From NCBI GenBank assembly GCA_023443725.1, contig JAEZTF010000007.1, positions 1-64,000 of the forward strand: a stretch of DNA of 64,000 nt, in the 5' to 3' direction. The translations under genes and the position numbers were made by a program. This DNA comes from Candidatus Parcubacteria bacterium (GTDB lineage Bacteria; Patescibacteriota; Microgenomatia; UBA12405). The notes under the pieces were generated by a model. The model was given only the letters and a program-made list of their open reading frames with translations, was not told the origin of the DNA and ran no database searches. Positions 42,643 through 50,027 of the stretch are shown in pieces (the first letter of the stretch is position 1; each line of letters opens with the position of its first letter).

Positions 42643-43098
42643 ATGTTAAAAGAATTATTTTTGGCCATAGTTTTAGGAGCTTTATTGGGATTTGGTATCA
42701 CTGGTGGTTATCTAGCTATCAATAAAAAAAATAGTCAAAATAATAACTCAGTCGTTATAGTTACTCCAACAATTAAACCAGATCAAGAAATTTCTACATT
42801 AGAAAATACTACAACAACTAAAAAAGAAGATGGTCTTACTATCAATTCTATTGATGATATGGATATCGTTTCTAAAGAAATTTTAGAAATTAATGGGATT
42901 ACCAATACTCCTAATAATACTATTATTGCTATTTCTGGAGATCAAATAATCAATTCCACTAGCGATCAAGAAGGTAAATTCTCTTTCCAAATCAAACTTA
43001 TTAGTGGTCTAAATAATATTAAAATTACTGCTATAGATAGCAATAATAATCAATTTGAAAAAGAATTAAATATTACTTATTCCACTGCCACTATTTAA
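42643..43098 (+). CDS. Membrane-anchored protein with a bacterial Ig-like domain
   Basis: 151 residues. N-terminal helix LFLAIVLGALLGFGITGGYLAI, a Thr/Ser-rich linker, then a domain (about residues 75-148) with LEINGITNTPNNTIIAISG, GKFSFQIKLISGLNNIKITAID and FEKELNITYS, the strand pattern of bacterial Ig-like or glucodextranase-B-like folds that stick to sugars or proteins on cell surfaces. Likely displayed outside the membrane. The next gene begins 4 nt later and is also exported. Confidence 0.8.
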   Translation: MLKELFLAIVLGALLGFGITGGYLAINKKNSQNNNSVVIVTPTIKPDQEISTLENTTTTKKEDGLTINSIDDMDIVSKEILEINGITNTPNNTIIAISGDQIINSTSDQEGKFSFQIKLISGLNNIKITAIDSNNNQFEKELNITYSTATI

Positions 43099-43102
43099 AA
43101 AT

Positions 43103-43762
43103 ATGACTTTTATTTTACTTATTTTTTTATTTTTATCTTCATTTAAACCTGCTGTAGCTATAGAAGCCTCCTCCTCTGCTAATGATGTTCAAAGTATTCG
43201 AGAAGTTGTTCAACAAAAAGTAAAAGAAAAGCTTAATATAATTACTACTCCTTCTAGTAAAGCAAAAAGTTTTTTTGGATCCATTAAAGAGATTAAAAAT
43301 CAACAAATAATTATCAGTCAAAACAATGAGAATAAAACTATTATTATCACTGATGAAACTATTTTTATTAATCTAAAAAAAACTAAAATTAGTTTTAAAG
43401 ATATGAAAGTTGGTGATGAAATTTTAGCTATGGGATACATTGATGCCCAAGGTCAGCTTGAAACCAAAAGGATTGTTTTAATTGAATTAAAAAAAATTAA
43501 AAATACTACCCAAGTAATTAATGGACAAATAGTTGACATTTCTCAAAATTCTCCAGTTTTTATTGTTGTTCCATTTAATAATAAGAATAATCAATATCAA
43601 GTTAAAACTGATTCAAATAATATAAAAAAAATCAGTACTGGTCAAAAAATAATTGCCATTATTAAACCGGATGAAAAAATAGCCAACACTTTCAATCTTG
43701 TAAAGATAATTTCCTCGACATCAACTTCTACAAGTTCGGCAACATCTACCTCAAAACAATAA
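43103..43762 (+). CDS. Secreted protein with DUF5666-like beta domain
   Basis: 219 residues. N-terminal signal-like helix (TFILLIFLFLSSFKPAVAIEA), then a domain with KSFFGSIKEIKNQQIIISQ, KTIIITDETIFINLKKTKISFKDMKVGDEILAMGYIDAQGQLETKRIVLIE, the pattern of DUF5666 (OB-like beta barrel). A second weaker repeat (INGQIVDISQNSPVFIVV) follows, then a Ser/Thr-rich tail. Probably an extracytoplasmic binding protein; co-transcribed with the Ig-like gene. Function unknown. Confidence 0.78.
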   Translation: MTFILLIFLFLSSFKPAVAIEASSSANDVQSIREVVQQKVKEKLNIITTPSSKAKSFFGSIKEIKNQQIIISQNNENKTIIITDETIFINLKKTKISFKDMKVGDEILAMGYIDAQGQLETKRIVLIELKKIKNTTQVINGQIVDISQNSPVFIVVPFNNKNNQYQVKTDSNNIKKISTGQKIIAIIKPDEKIANTFNLVKIISSTSTSTSSATSTSKQ

Positions 43763-43770
43763 GATATAAT

Positions 43771-44475
43771 CTATTTTAACGGTTCTATCGTTTGAGTACA
43801 CTCTAAAAATCCTAATCCAGAAAGATTATTATTTTCTTTATCTAAAAAACCTTGTATTTCCAATGATGGTTCAACGCAAAAATATTTTCGATCATATATT
43901 TTCCGACCTTCCATCTCTTTAAAAGAAGTCCAAAATTGTCCATACTTAAAACCACTCAAACTCCATTTGTATTTCAACTTACTTGAAATTTCCAAGATAT
44001 TTACATTAGATATTATTTTAGACGAATCAGATTTTATTAGCTTATCTATTTTTTTGCCATTTAATTTTACCCCCTGCCAATTATTATTTGCATTCCAATA
44101 ATTATGTATTGCTATATTAATTATTCTAGATTTATTACTAAGATTTTTAATCTTAACTATTTGTTTAAAATCATCACCAATTTCAAAAACTTGTTTAATA
44201 TTAAGATCTAAACTTTCTACTTCTATTTCCAATTTTGTTTTATTTTTAAAAACTAACTTCCATTCCATACTTCTAAAAGGACCATGAAAGGGTAAACCAA
44301 ACTTTTCCATTCCTTCACTTCCAAAATTCGGACAACAAACATGAGTATTACCTGCTTTTCCATCAATTCTTTCATAAGTCCCCAACACTATTTCATTTTT
44401 ATATTTTAATTCTCTTATTCTTCCCCCATTCAAATCAATTGTTAATTTCCAATCATTATTTTGTATTATTTCCAT
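43771..44475 (-). CDS. Aldose 1-epimerase-like protein
   Basis: 234 residues. The galactose-mutarotase fold pattern is seen in DLNGGRIRELKYKNEIVLG, HVCCPNFG, FGLPFHGPFRSMEWKLV, IAIHNYWN and FCVEPSLEIQGFLD. The HG pair in LPFHGPFR and the Glu near the C-terminus are at the usual catalytic positions. It interconverts alpha and beta anomers of hexoses. It is a short version of a family that is usually 300 residues or more. Convergent with the preceding secreted protein gene. Confidence 0.8.
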   Translation of the reverse strand: MEIIQNNDWKLTIDLNGGRIRELKYKNEIVLGTYERIDGKAGNTHVCCPNFGSEGMEKFGLPFHGPFRSMEWKLVFKNKTKLEIEVESLDLNIKQVFEIGDDFKQIVKIKNLSNKSRIINIAIHNYWNANNNWQGVKLNGKKIDKLIKSDSSKIISNVNILEISSKLKYKWSLSGFKYGQFWTSFKEMEGRKIYDRKYFCVEPSLEIQGFLDKENNNLSGLGFLECTQTIEPLK

Positions 44476-44492
44476 AAATCCATTTTATCTGA

Positions 44493-44498
44493 TATAAT
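44493..44498 (+). promoter_or_regulatory. -10 box for the structured RNA
   Basis: TATAAT, about 9 nt upstream of the 5' arm of a stable RNA fold. It also lies in the divergent start region of the aldose epimerase gene. No convincing -35 box was seen. Confidence 0.5.
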
Positions 44499-44504
44499 CC
44501 CATT

Positions 44505-44598
44505 AATGTTGAATATAGTTTGTAAATCAAACCATCACCACACCAATTAAGTTGGTGGATTTCAACAGATAATCAATCCGCCAACTTGGCGGGTTTTT
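44505..44598 (+). ncRNA. Candidate structured RNA with three-way junction and terminator
   Basis: Stem P1 TGTTGAA (44507-44513) with TTCAACA (44561-44567) encloses two hairpins. P2 is GTTTG/CAAAC (44518-44532, loop TAAAT). P3 is CACCAA/TTGGTG (44541-44557, loop TTAAG). A terminator hairpin CCGCC/GGCGG (44578-44592) with a T-run follows. A -10 box lies just upstream and tRNA-His just downstream. The fold is consistent with a riboswitch-like leader or a small RNA. It matches no family I recognise. Confidence 0.6.
44578..44598 (+). terminator. Intrinsic terminator of the structured RNA
   Basis: CCGCC (44578-44582) pairs with GGCGG (44588-44592), followed by G and TTTTT. It stands upstream of tRNA-His and could either end an RNA gene or control read-through. 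Confidence 0.75.
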
Positions 44599-44625
44599 GT
44601 TTGATATAATCAAACGAAGTTACAT

Positions 44626-44701
44626 GGTGGTATTAGCTCAATTGGTTAGAGCGCAGCTCTGTGAAAGCTGAGGTTACCGGTTCAAGTCCGGCATACCACC
44701 C
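44626..44701 (+). tRNA. tRNA-His(GTG)
   Basis: 76-nt cloverleaf. Acceptor GGTGGTA/TACCACC, anticodon stem CAGCT/AGCTG with loop CTGTGAA (anticodon GTG), T-arm CCGG/CCGG with TTCAAGT loop. The discriminator is C73, as in bacterial tRNA-His. Odd: the base at -1 is T (44625), not the G normally encoded there, and no CCA is encoded. A TATAAT box is 15 nt upstream (44605-44610). A leader ORF starts 8 nt after its 3' end. Confidence 0.95.
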
Positions 44702-44709
44702 CAAAAAAT

Positions 44710-44787
44710 ATGAAAAATAAAATTAATTTTATTAAAAACCATCGACATACCGTGGGCACCAACACCGCGGGGTTCTTGGCCGCCTAA
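44710..44787 (+). CDS. Candidate histidine attenuator leader peptide
   Basis: 25 codons from ATG 44710 to TAA 44785. It ends in HRHTVGTNTAGFLAA. The His-Arg-His codons are at 44740-44748. From codon 10 on, the sequence is about two-thirds G+C, against ~30% around it. The segment GCGGGG (44767-44772) can pair with CCCCGC (44812-44817), the 5' arm of the downstream terminator. The ATG is only 8 nt after the tRNA-His 3' end, so tRNA processing would leave a nearly leaderless mRNA. The downstream operon contains hisS. The regulatory role is inferred. Confidence 0.6.
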   Translation: MKNKINFIKNHRHTVGTNTAGFLAA

Positions 44788-44809
44788 AAACTTTTTTATT
44801 ATTAATCAA

Positions 44810-44835
44810 ATCCCCGCTTCCCCGCGGGGATTTTT
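44810..44835 (+). terminator. Terminator of the proposed attenuator
   Basis: ATCCCCGC (44810-44817) pairs perfectly with GCGGGGAT (44824-44831) around TTCCCC, then TTTT. It is 20 nt before the racemase-GNAT start, so it ends transcription before the operon unless its 5' arm is captured by the leader. Confidence 0.85.
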
Positions 44836-44855
44836 AATTTTTAATAAAAAACAAA

Positions 44856-46250
44856 ATGAAAGAAATGTTAAACAATCAAGAAATCAATAGTAACGATTTC
44901 GATAATTATCAATTTAATATCATTAAACCAGGTGGAAACGACACTTGTATTATCACAAGTGCAGTTAATGATCAGGTAGAAAGAAAAAGACTAAATGATC
45001 TAATCATGAGTAATTATTCTAATGTAGAACAAGTCGGTTTTTTATCTGACGATCAACTCAATATGGCTGGCGGAGAATTTTGTGGTAATGCCACCAGAAG
45101 TTCTGCTTTTTTAATTCTTAATGGTAAACCAGGAGAAATAAAATTAAACGTGTCTGGAGTCAAAGACGCTTTAGTTTGTGGTGTCAATCAAAATCTCGAA
45201 GCTTATGCTCAAATGCCAATTTATTCAGACCCTGAAAAAATAACACCAATTAGACAACCAAATGGTTTGCCTGATTACTTAGTAGAAATAGAAGGGATTT
45301 CTCACCTAATTACTTTTAATACTGAATCAATAGACGGCTTATCTGAAGAAAAAATTAAACAACTTGCTAAAAATAGAATAGATGAACTAAGTCTAGATAA
45401 ACTACCTGCAGCAGGAGTAATTTTTACTCAAAAACAAGAAAGCTCATATCAAATTACTCCAGTAGTTTATGTTAGAGATATTGATACTCTATTTTACGAG
45501 ACAGCCTGCGGTAGTGGTACTACTGCTCTCGGTCTAGTTTTATCAAAAATAAATAATCAGTCTATTGATGACATTCCAGTTATTCAACCATCTGGAATGG
45601 ATATAAAAGTATCAGTCGATTTTGATGGTCAAAAATTTAGAACGGCCTTCATAAAAGGAAAAATTGAATCGTTGTCAAAAGGCGAAATATATCGCAATAC
45701 AATCATTGAAAAAATTTCCGACGAAAGCCAATTAAATGATGCTTTTGATAAAGGATTAATTGATCTATATATAGACGTTTTCAGCCAACCTCCATATGAA
45801 GAAAAATTTTCAACAGACGAGGTAAAAGATTTCTTTAAAGATTACCTTAGTCTAGGAAATATTTTTATTTGTCGAGACAAAAATACTATTATTGGTTTTT
45901 GTGCCTCACTACCACTTTCAAATGAACCAGAATTATGTAAATTATTAAGCTCAAAAGGAATAGATATTAAAAATACTATATATTTTGCCGAACTTGGAGT
46001 ATCTTCAAACTTTAGACAAAAAGGTATTGGCAAAAAATTAACTCAATCACTTTTGAATTCTACTGGTAATCAGTCAGCCATATTAAGAACATCGGAAAAT
46101 AATATTAAAGCGATATCTTTATATCAAAAAATTGGTTTTCAAAAACTTCCTGTAGTTCAAGAAGTAACCCAAATGAGAACTAGTGGAGAAATGACAACCG
46201 ATCGTCGTGTATTTTATATATTTAAAAAAAATTATGCTAGTCAAATATAA
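44856..46250 (+). CDS. DapF/CntK-like amino-acid racemase fused to GNAT acetyltransferase
   Basis: 464 residues. The first ~275 residues are a DapF-fold racemase or epimerase with both catalytic Cys: NMAGGEFCGNATR (Cys76) and ETACGSGTTAL (Cys218). The C-terminal ~170 residues are a GNAT domain, with LGVSSNFRQKGIGKKLTQSLL (acetyl-CoA loop) and ENNIKAISLYQKIGFQ. Diaminopimelate epimerase and histidine racemase CntK share this fold. The tRNA-His, hisS and His-codon leader context favours a histidine-related substrate, but this is inference. A racemase-acetyltransferase fusion could make an N-acetyl D-amino acid or a metallophore precursor. Confidence 0.82.
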   Translation: MKEMLNNQEINSNDFDNYQFNIIKPGGNDTCIITSAVNDQVERKRLNDLIMSNYSNVEQVGFLSDDQLNMAGGEFCGNATRSSAFLILNGKPGEIKLNVSGVKDALVCGVNQNLEAYAQMPIYSDPEKITPIRQPNGLPDYLVEIEGISHLITFNTESIDGLSEEKIKQLAKNRIDELSLDKLPAAGVIFTQKQESSYQITPVVYVRDIDTLFYETACGSGTTALGLVLSKINNQSIDDIPVIQPSGMDIKVSVDFDGQKFRTAFIKGKIESLSKGEIYRNTIIEKISDESQLNDAFDKGLIDLYIDVFSQPPYEEKFSTDEVKDFFKDYLSLGNIFICRDKNTIIGFCASLPLSNEPELCKLLSSKGIDIKNTIYFAELGVSSNFRQKGIGKKLTQSLLNSTGNQSAILRTSENNIKAISLYQKIGFQKLPVVQEVTQMRTSGEMTTDRRVFYIFKKNYASQI

Positions 46251-46836
46251 AGATTTAATTAAGATTGATGTTATTGATAATGGTGAAAAATTAGTTAGTT
46301 TTCAAGACAATTTTTTACTTAGAGAAAATGTAGTTATAAAACTTAAACAAATTGAAATACAACTGCAATCAATAAACCCAAATTATGTTATTCAAGTTTT
46401 ATCTGGACTTAGAGATATGCCAAAACAAATTAAAATGTTCAAAAAACAACTAAGTCTTATTAGTCAAAAACGTTTTTATCAAAACTCTGTTGATCTTTAT
46501 GAAAAAGTTCACCAATATATTGCTGTTCCCTCAGTAGCTGGACACCCTACCGGAGGAGCAGTTGACTTATTAATAATTGATAAAAACACTAATAAACCAA
46601 TTGAGTTTGGTAGTGATTATTTAGATTTTAACAATCCAAATATTAAATACTTTTCAAAATCAATTAGTTTTGAATCAAGAAAAAATAGAAAATTGCTTCG
46701 CCAATTAATGTTAAAAAATGGATTTGCTCCATACGATGGTGAATGGTGGCACTTTTCTTATGGAGATAAAGAATGGGCTTTTTATTATAAAAAATCAAAT
46801 GCCATCTACAACCAATTATTAAATGTTAAAATCTAA
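46234..46836 (+). CDS. VanX-like D-alanyl-D-alanine dipeptidase family (peptidase M15D)
   Basis: 200 residues from ATG 46234, overlapping the racemase gene by 17 nt. Zinc and catalytic residues are in GHPTGGAVD (His, Asp) and GEWWHFSYGD (Glu, His), the SxHxxGxAxD plus ExxH pattern of VanX/DdpX. These are metal-dependent dipeptidases acting on D,D-dipeptides, and in other bacteria they serve cell-wall turnover or dipeptide use. No signal peptide is visible, so it acts in the cytoplasm. HisS starts 3 nt downstream. Confidence 0.86.
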   Translation: MLVKYKDLIKIDVIDNGEKLVSFQDNFLLRENVVIKLKQIEIQLQSINPNYVIQVLSGLRDMPKQIKMFKKQLSLISQKRFYQNSVDLYEKVHQYIAVPSVAGHPTGGAVDLLIIDKNTNKPIEFGSDYLDFNNPNIKYFSKSISFESRKNRKLLRQLMLKNGFAPYDGEWWHFSYGDKEWAFYYKKSNAIYNQLLNVKI

Positions 46837-46838
46837 CT

Positions 46839-48083
46839 ATGAATCAACCAAAAATTAAACCTCAAACCCTAAAAGGTTTTCGAGATTTTTTACCTGTCGA
46901 TATGACAGTCAGAAATTATGTCAAAAATACTTTAACTAGTCTTTTTGAAACTTGCGGTTTTCAACCTCTAGAAACTCCAGCCCTTGAATATGGCTCGGTT
47001 TTAAAAGGCAAATATGGGAGTGAAACCGATGACAAACTTGGCTATTTCTTTAAAGACAATGGTGATCGTGAAGTTGGTCTTCGATACGATTTGACCGTTC
47101 CTACAGCCAAAATATTAGCTATTTATAACAACCAATTATCATTACCATTTCGTCGTTACCAAATTCAACCAGTTTGGCGCGCTGAAAACACTCAAAAAGG
47201 TCGTTATCGTGAATTTATTCAGTGTGATATAGATATTTTTGGTACCGACTCCCCCATTGCAGATGCCGAAATAATTTCTATCATTTACCAAGGTACTCAA
47301 AAATTCGGTTTTAAAGATGCTGTTATTAAAATTAATAGCCGCCAGATTTTAGCTTCTATATTAAGTCAAAGTGGTATCGAAACTAATCAAAATTCAGTAC
47401 TTCAATCACTCGATAAATTAGACAAAATTGGTGAAGATGGAGTAAAAAATGAAATCATTTCCAAAGGCCTTAATACCACTCAAATTGATAAGTTGTTGAA
47501 CAATATCAAAATAGCTCAACCTGATGATAAACTTTCTCAAATTCTAAATTCTTTAAATGATTTTAATATCCCTAAGTCAGCTTTTGTTTTTGATCCATCA
47601 TTAGTTCGTGGTTGTGATTATTACACCAGTACTATCTTTGAAATCCAAGTACCACAGGCCAATGGTTCTATTGGAGGTGGTGGTCGTTATGACAATCTTA
47701 TCGAAACTCTTGGTGGTCCAAGTATTCCAGCTGTTGGTTTTTCATTTGGTTTTGAAAGATTAGTTGATGTTATTCAAGATCTTCAACTTGTTCCAAAAGA
47801 AAATCAAAACAATATTAAAATATTAATTGCCAATTTAGGAACAGAAACTCAAAAAGAAATTATAAATTTAACCAATCAACTTCGTCAAAACAATATTTCT
47901 TCAATCATTTATCCCGATAATGAGAAACTTGGTAAACAAATTAAATACGCTTTATCTTTAGGTATTTCCTATTTGGCCATTATTGGAACCAACGAGGCCA
48001 AAAATAATACTATTACTCTCAAAAATTTAAACACTACCGAGCAACAAACAGTTAGCCTAAAAGAATTAGTTGATATGCTATAA
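46839..48083 (+). CDS. hisS: Histidyl-tRNA synthetase
   Basis: 414 residues. Class II core: KGFRDFLP, LETPALEYGSVLKGKYGSETD, motif 2 RYQIQPVWRAENTQKGRYREFIQCDIDIFG, the HisA/HisB motifs LVRGCDYYTSTIFEIQ and GGGGRYDNLIETLGG, and motif 3 AVGFSFGFERL. A C-terminal anticodon-binding domain follows (NIKILIANLGTETQKEIINLTNQLRQNNI). It charges the tRNA-His encoded 2 kb upstream. Its place at the end of the attenuator-led operon would couple HisRS level to charged tRNA-His. Confidence 0.96.
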   Translation: MNQPKIKPQTLKGFRDFLPVDMTVRNYVKNTLTSLFETCGFQPLETPALEYGSVLKGKYGSETDDKLGYFFKDNGDREVGLRYDLTVPTAKILAIYNNQLSLPFRRYQIQPVWRAENTQKGRYREFIQCDIDIFGTDSPIADAEIISIIYQGTQKFGFKDAVIKINSRQILASILSQSGIETNQNSVLQSLDKLDKIGEDGVKNEIISKGLNTTQIDKLLNNIKIAQPDDKLSQILNSLNDFNIPKSAFVFDPSLVRGCDYYTSTIFEIQVPQANGSIGGGGRYDNLIETLGGPSIPAVGFSFGFERLVDVIQDLQLVPKENQNNIKILIANLGTETQKEIINLTNQLRQNNISSIIYPDNEKLGKQIKYALSLGISYLAIIGTNEAKNNTITLKNLNTTEQQTVSLKELVDML

Positions 48084-48084
48084 T
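48079..48084 (+). promoter_or_regulatory. -10 box for rpmE
   Basis: TATAAT overlaps the hisS stop codon and ends 7 nt before the rpmE ATG at 48092, so rpmE has its own leaderless promoter besides any read-through. Confidence 0.5.
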
Positions 48085-48091
48085 AAGCCTT

Positions 48092-48346
48092 ATGAAACAA
48101 CAAACTCATCCACAATATTACGATAATTGCCAAGTCACTTGTGCTTGCGGCAATAAATTTACCACTGGTTCAACTGTTGAAAAAATCGAAGTTGACGTTT
48201 GTTCAAAATGTCATCCTTTCTTTACTGGTCAACAAAAATTCGTCGACATCAAAGGTAGAATCGATAAATTTAAAGAAAAAGTTGCTAAAGGTCAAGCTAC
48301 TGCTGCTACTAAAGCTGCCAAAAAATCTACTAAAAAATCAAATTAG
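48092..48346 (+). CDS. rpmE: Ribosomal protein bL31, zinc-binding form
   Basis: 84 residues. MKQQTHPQYYDNCQVTCACGNKFTTGSTVEKIEVDVCSKCHPFFTGQQKFVD carries the CxC and CxxC zinc ligands and the PFFTGQ string of type-A bL31. A basic C-terminal tail (KKSTKKSN) extends the family length slightly. It belongs to the large ribosomal subunit and forms intersubunit bridges. A terminator follows. Confidence 0.97.
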   Translation: MKQQTHPQYYDNCQVTCACGNKFTTGSTVEKIEVDVCSKCHPFFTGQQKFVDIKGRIDKFKEKVAKGQATAATKAAKKSTKKSN

Positions 48347-48353
48347 CTACTTC

Positions 48354-48392
48354 AAAACCGCTTCATTTTTATCCAAAAATTGGCGGTTTTTT
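48354..48392 (+). terminator. Terminator after rpmE
   Basis: AAAACCGC (48354-48361) pairs with GCGGTTTT (48383-48390) with a second A/T stem inside the loop, followed by a T-run. Confidence 0.75.
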
Positions 48393-48428
48393 GTTTATAA
48401 TTAAAATTATTATCAACTCATTTAAAAA

Positions 48429-49151
48429 ATGCCAAACATTAATCCAAATATCGCCATAATGGAATTCTACCCCGGTCCAGGTGGCCAAGAAGCTACTATT
48501 TGGGCCAATGATCTAATGAATATGTATGTTCGTTATGCCAACAAAGTTGGTTGGAAAGTTTCTCAAATCGATGATCATATTATTCAAATTTCTGGATACG
48601 ATGCTTATAGTCAATTAAAACATGAAGCTGGAACCCATCGGGTTCAACGCATTCCTATTACCGAAAAAAGAGGCCGTCTGCAAACGTCCACTGCCTCTAT
48701 TGCTGTCATGCCTCAAATCGAGTCTAAAGAGATTAATTTTAGTATGGATGATGTTGTTATTACCGCCTCTAGGGCTGGTGGTAATGGTGGTCAGAATGTT
48801 AATAAAGTTTCTACTGCTGTTCACTTAGTTCACAAACCTACCGGACTTATGTTTGATGTTCGCACCGAAAGATATCAACAACAAAATCGAGAAATCGCTC
48901 TTAAGCTGCTTCAAAATAAACTTTGGCAAATTGAAGAAGAAAAAAAAGCCTCTCAAATTGCTGGTGGCCGATCAAATGTCAGCCAATCAACTCGAGCCGA
49001 CAAAATTCGTACCTACAATTATCCTCGAAATCAAGTCAAAGATCATCGTGTTGAAAAATCTTTCAATAATCTTGACAAAATCATGGCCGGAGATTTAGAT
49101 GATCTCTTTCTTGAGCTCACCATCCTCGACGAACCTATTGAAAAGAAATAA
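48429..49151 (+). CDS. prfA: Peptide chain release factor 1-type protein lacking domain 1
   Basis: 240 residues. It begins at the equivalent of RF1 domain 2 (IMEFYPGPGGQEATIWANDLMNMYVRYA). The stop-codon recognition motif is PIT (residues 76-78), as in RF1 P-x-T, and the catalytic GGQ is in RAGGNGGQNVN (Gln122). Full-length RF1 has ~110 more N-terminal residues and Gln near 230. The upstream 80 nt hold only a terminator, so domain 1 is missing rather than frameshifted. As a P-x-T protein it should read UAA and UAG. Alternatively it is a rescue factor of the PrfH type, but the rpmE-prfA order argues for RF1. Confidence 0.82.
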   Translation: MPNINPNIAIMEFYPGPGGQEATIWANDLMNMYVRYANKVGWKVSQIDDHIIQISGYDAYSQLKHEAGTHRVQRIPITEKRGRLQTSTASIAVMPQIESKEINFSMDDVVITASRAGGNGGQNVNKVSTAVHLVHKPTGLMFDVRTERYQQQNREIALKLLQNKLWQIEEEKKASQIAGGRSNVSQSTRADKIRTYNYPRNQVKDHRVEKSFNNLDKIMAGDLDDLFLELTILDEPIEKK

Positions 49152-49152
49152 T

Positions 49153-49929
49153 TTATTTTTCCTTATTAATCAATCGCCACAACAGCTCAAATCTCATTCT
49201 CTCAAAACTAGCGATTTCTTGGTCTTCAATCACCACCCCTGCAAACTTCCCTTTCATAAAAGAAATAAATGCCACTTTATTATTCCAAAGCATATAATCT
49301 GTTTCTGTACTATTTTTTTGAGGAATAGATATTATGGTGTTTATCTTTGTTGAATATTTTCTTCGATATTCTGTATCCCATTCAGAATCCGTCACTATTT
49401 CTTTTGTTTCTATTCCTTTGGCAATTAATTTCTTTTCATAATAATCAATAAAATTCTCAAAGTCTTTATTTTCAATTTTTGTCAAACAAAAAACTAAAAT
49501 TTTATCTGCTTCTAAAGTTTCTAAATAAATCTGTTTTATTGACTCCAAACCTTCATAAAATCTAACCTTAGTATTAACGTCGATACTAGAATAAATCCCG
49601 ATTTCTGGCAAAACAGTTTTTGCTAACTCAAACGCCTTTAAGGAATTCTCTTTTTTCTTCTCTATTAGAGAGATTAATTTTTCTGGTGGCTCTGCCAACA
49701 AACTTCTCTTTTTACCAAATGGAGTTTCTAATACCAAACCCAAAGCTTTTAATTTTTCCAAAATCAAATAACAAGTACTTCTAGCCACTCCGATATTTTT
49801 AGATATTTGATTTATGGTTGTTTTTCCATTGACCAAACAATTTAAATAAAATTCAGCCGACTTTTGATCCAAATCTAAACTTTTAAAAATTTCTGACAGT
49901 TGGTCTTTTAGTTTATCTTTTTCTATCAT
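49153..49929 (-). CDS. TrmB-type transcriptional regulator
   Basis: 258 residues from ATG 49929 (MIEKDKLKDQ), supported by a TAATAT box ending 5 nt upstream; the frame opens 27 nt earlier. The winged-helix DNA-binding domain is at the N-terminus (LDLDQKSAEFYLNCLVNGKTTINQISKNIGVARSTCYLILEKLKALGLV), followed by a coiled segment and an effector domain (VRFYEGLESIKQIYLETLEADKI). This is the TrmB architecture, best known from archaeal sugar regulators and widespread in CPR. It diverges from the operon at 50028 and probably controls it and itself through the palindrome at 49942. Confidence 0.86.
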   Translation of the reverse strand: MIEKDKLKDQLSEIFKSLDLDQKSAEFYLNCLVNGKTTINQISKNIGVARSTCYLILEKLKALGLVLETPFGKKRSLLAEPPEKLISLIEKKKENSLKAFELAKTVLPEIGIYSSIDVNTKVRFYEGLESIKQIYLETLEADKILVFCLTKIENKDFENFIDYYEKKLIAKGIETKEIVTDSEWDTEYRRKYSTKINTIISIPQKNSTETDYMLWNNKVAFISFMKGKFAGVVIEDQEIASFERMRFELLWRLINKEK

Positions 49930-49941
49930 GACAAATATTAA

Positions 49942-49961
49942 CACAAATGTCGACACATGTG
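49942..49961. promoter_or_regulatory. Candidate operator of the TrmB-type regulator
   Basis: CACAAATGTC and GACACATGTG form a 20-nt imperfect palindrome (8 of 10 positions symmetric, centred on GTCGAC). It lies between the regulator's start and the divergent operon. Confidence 0.55.
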
Positions 49962-50027
49962 ACGATTTTTGTATTAATTAAAAGACAGAGGTATATTCAA
50001 CAGAATTAATATTTAAAAATTAATTAT

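Noticed and set aside
44507..44567. Purine riboswitch
   Set aside because: The three-way junction is similar in outline, but the conserved junction sequences of purine aptamers are absent and no purine gene follows.
44749..44775. T-box-like ACCGCG next to the tRNA-His/hisS region
   Set aside because: ACCGCGGGG resembles part of the T-box sequence, but the full GGTGGNACCGCG is broken and only about 110 nt separate tRNA-His from the terminator, with no specifier stem. A translated leader explains the tract better.
44764..44787. tmRNA tag ending in FLAA
   Set aside because: Ends like a degradation tag, but no tRNA-like 5'/3' halves or pseudoknots are present around it.
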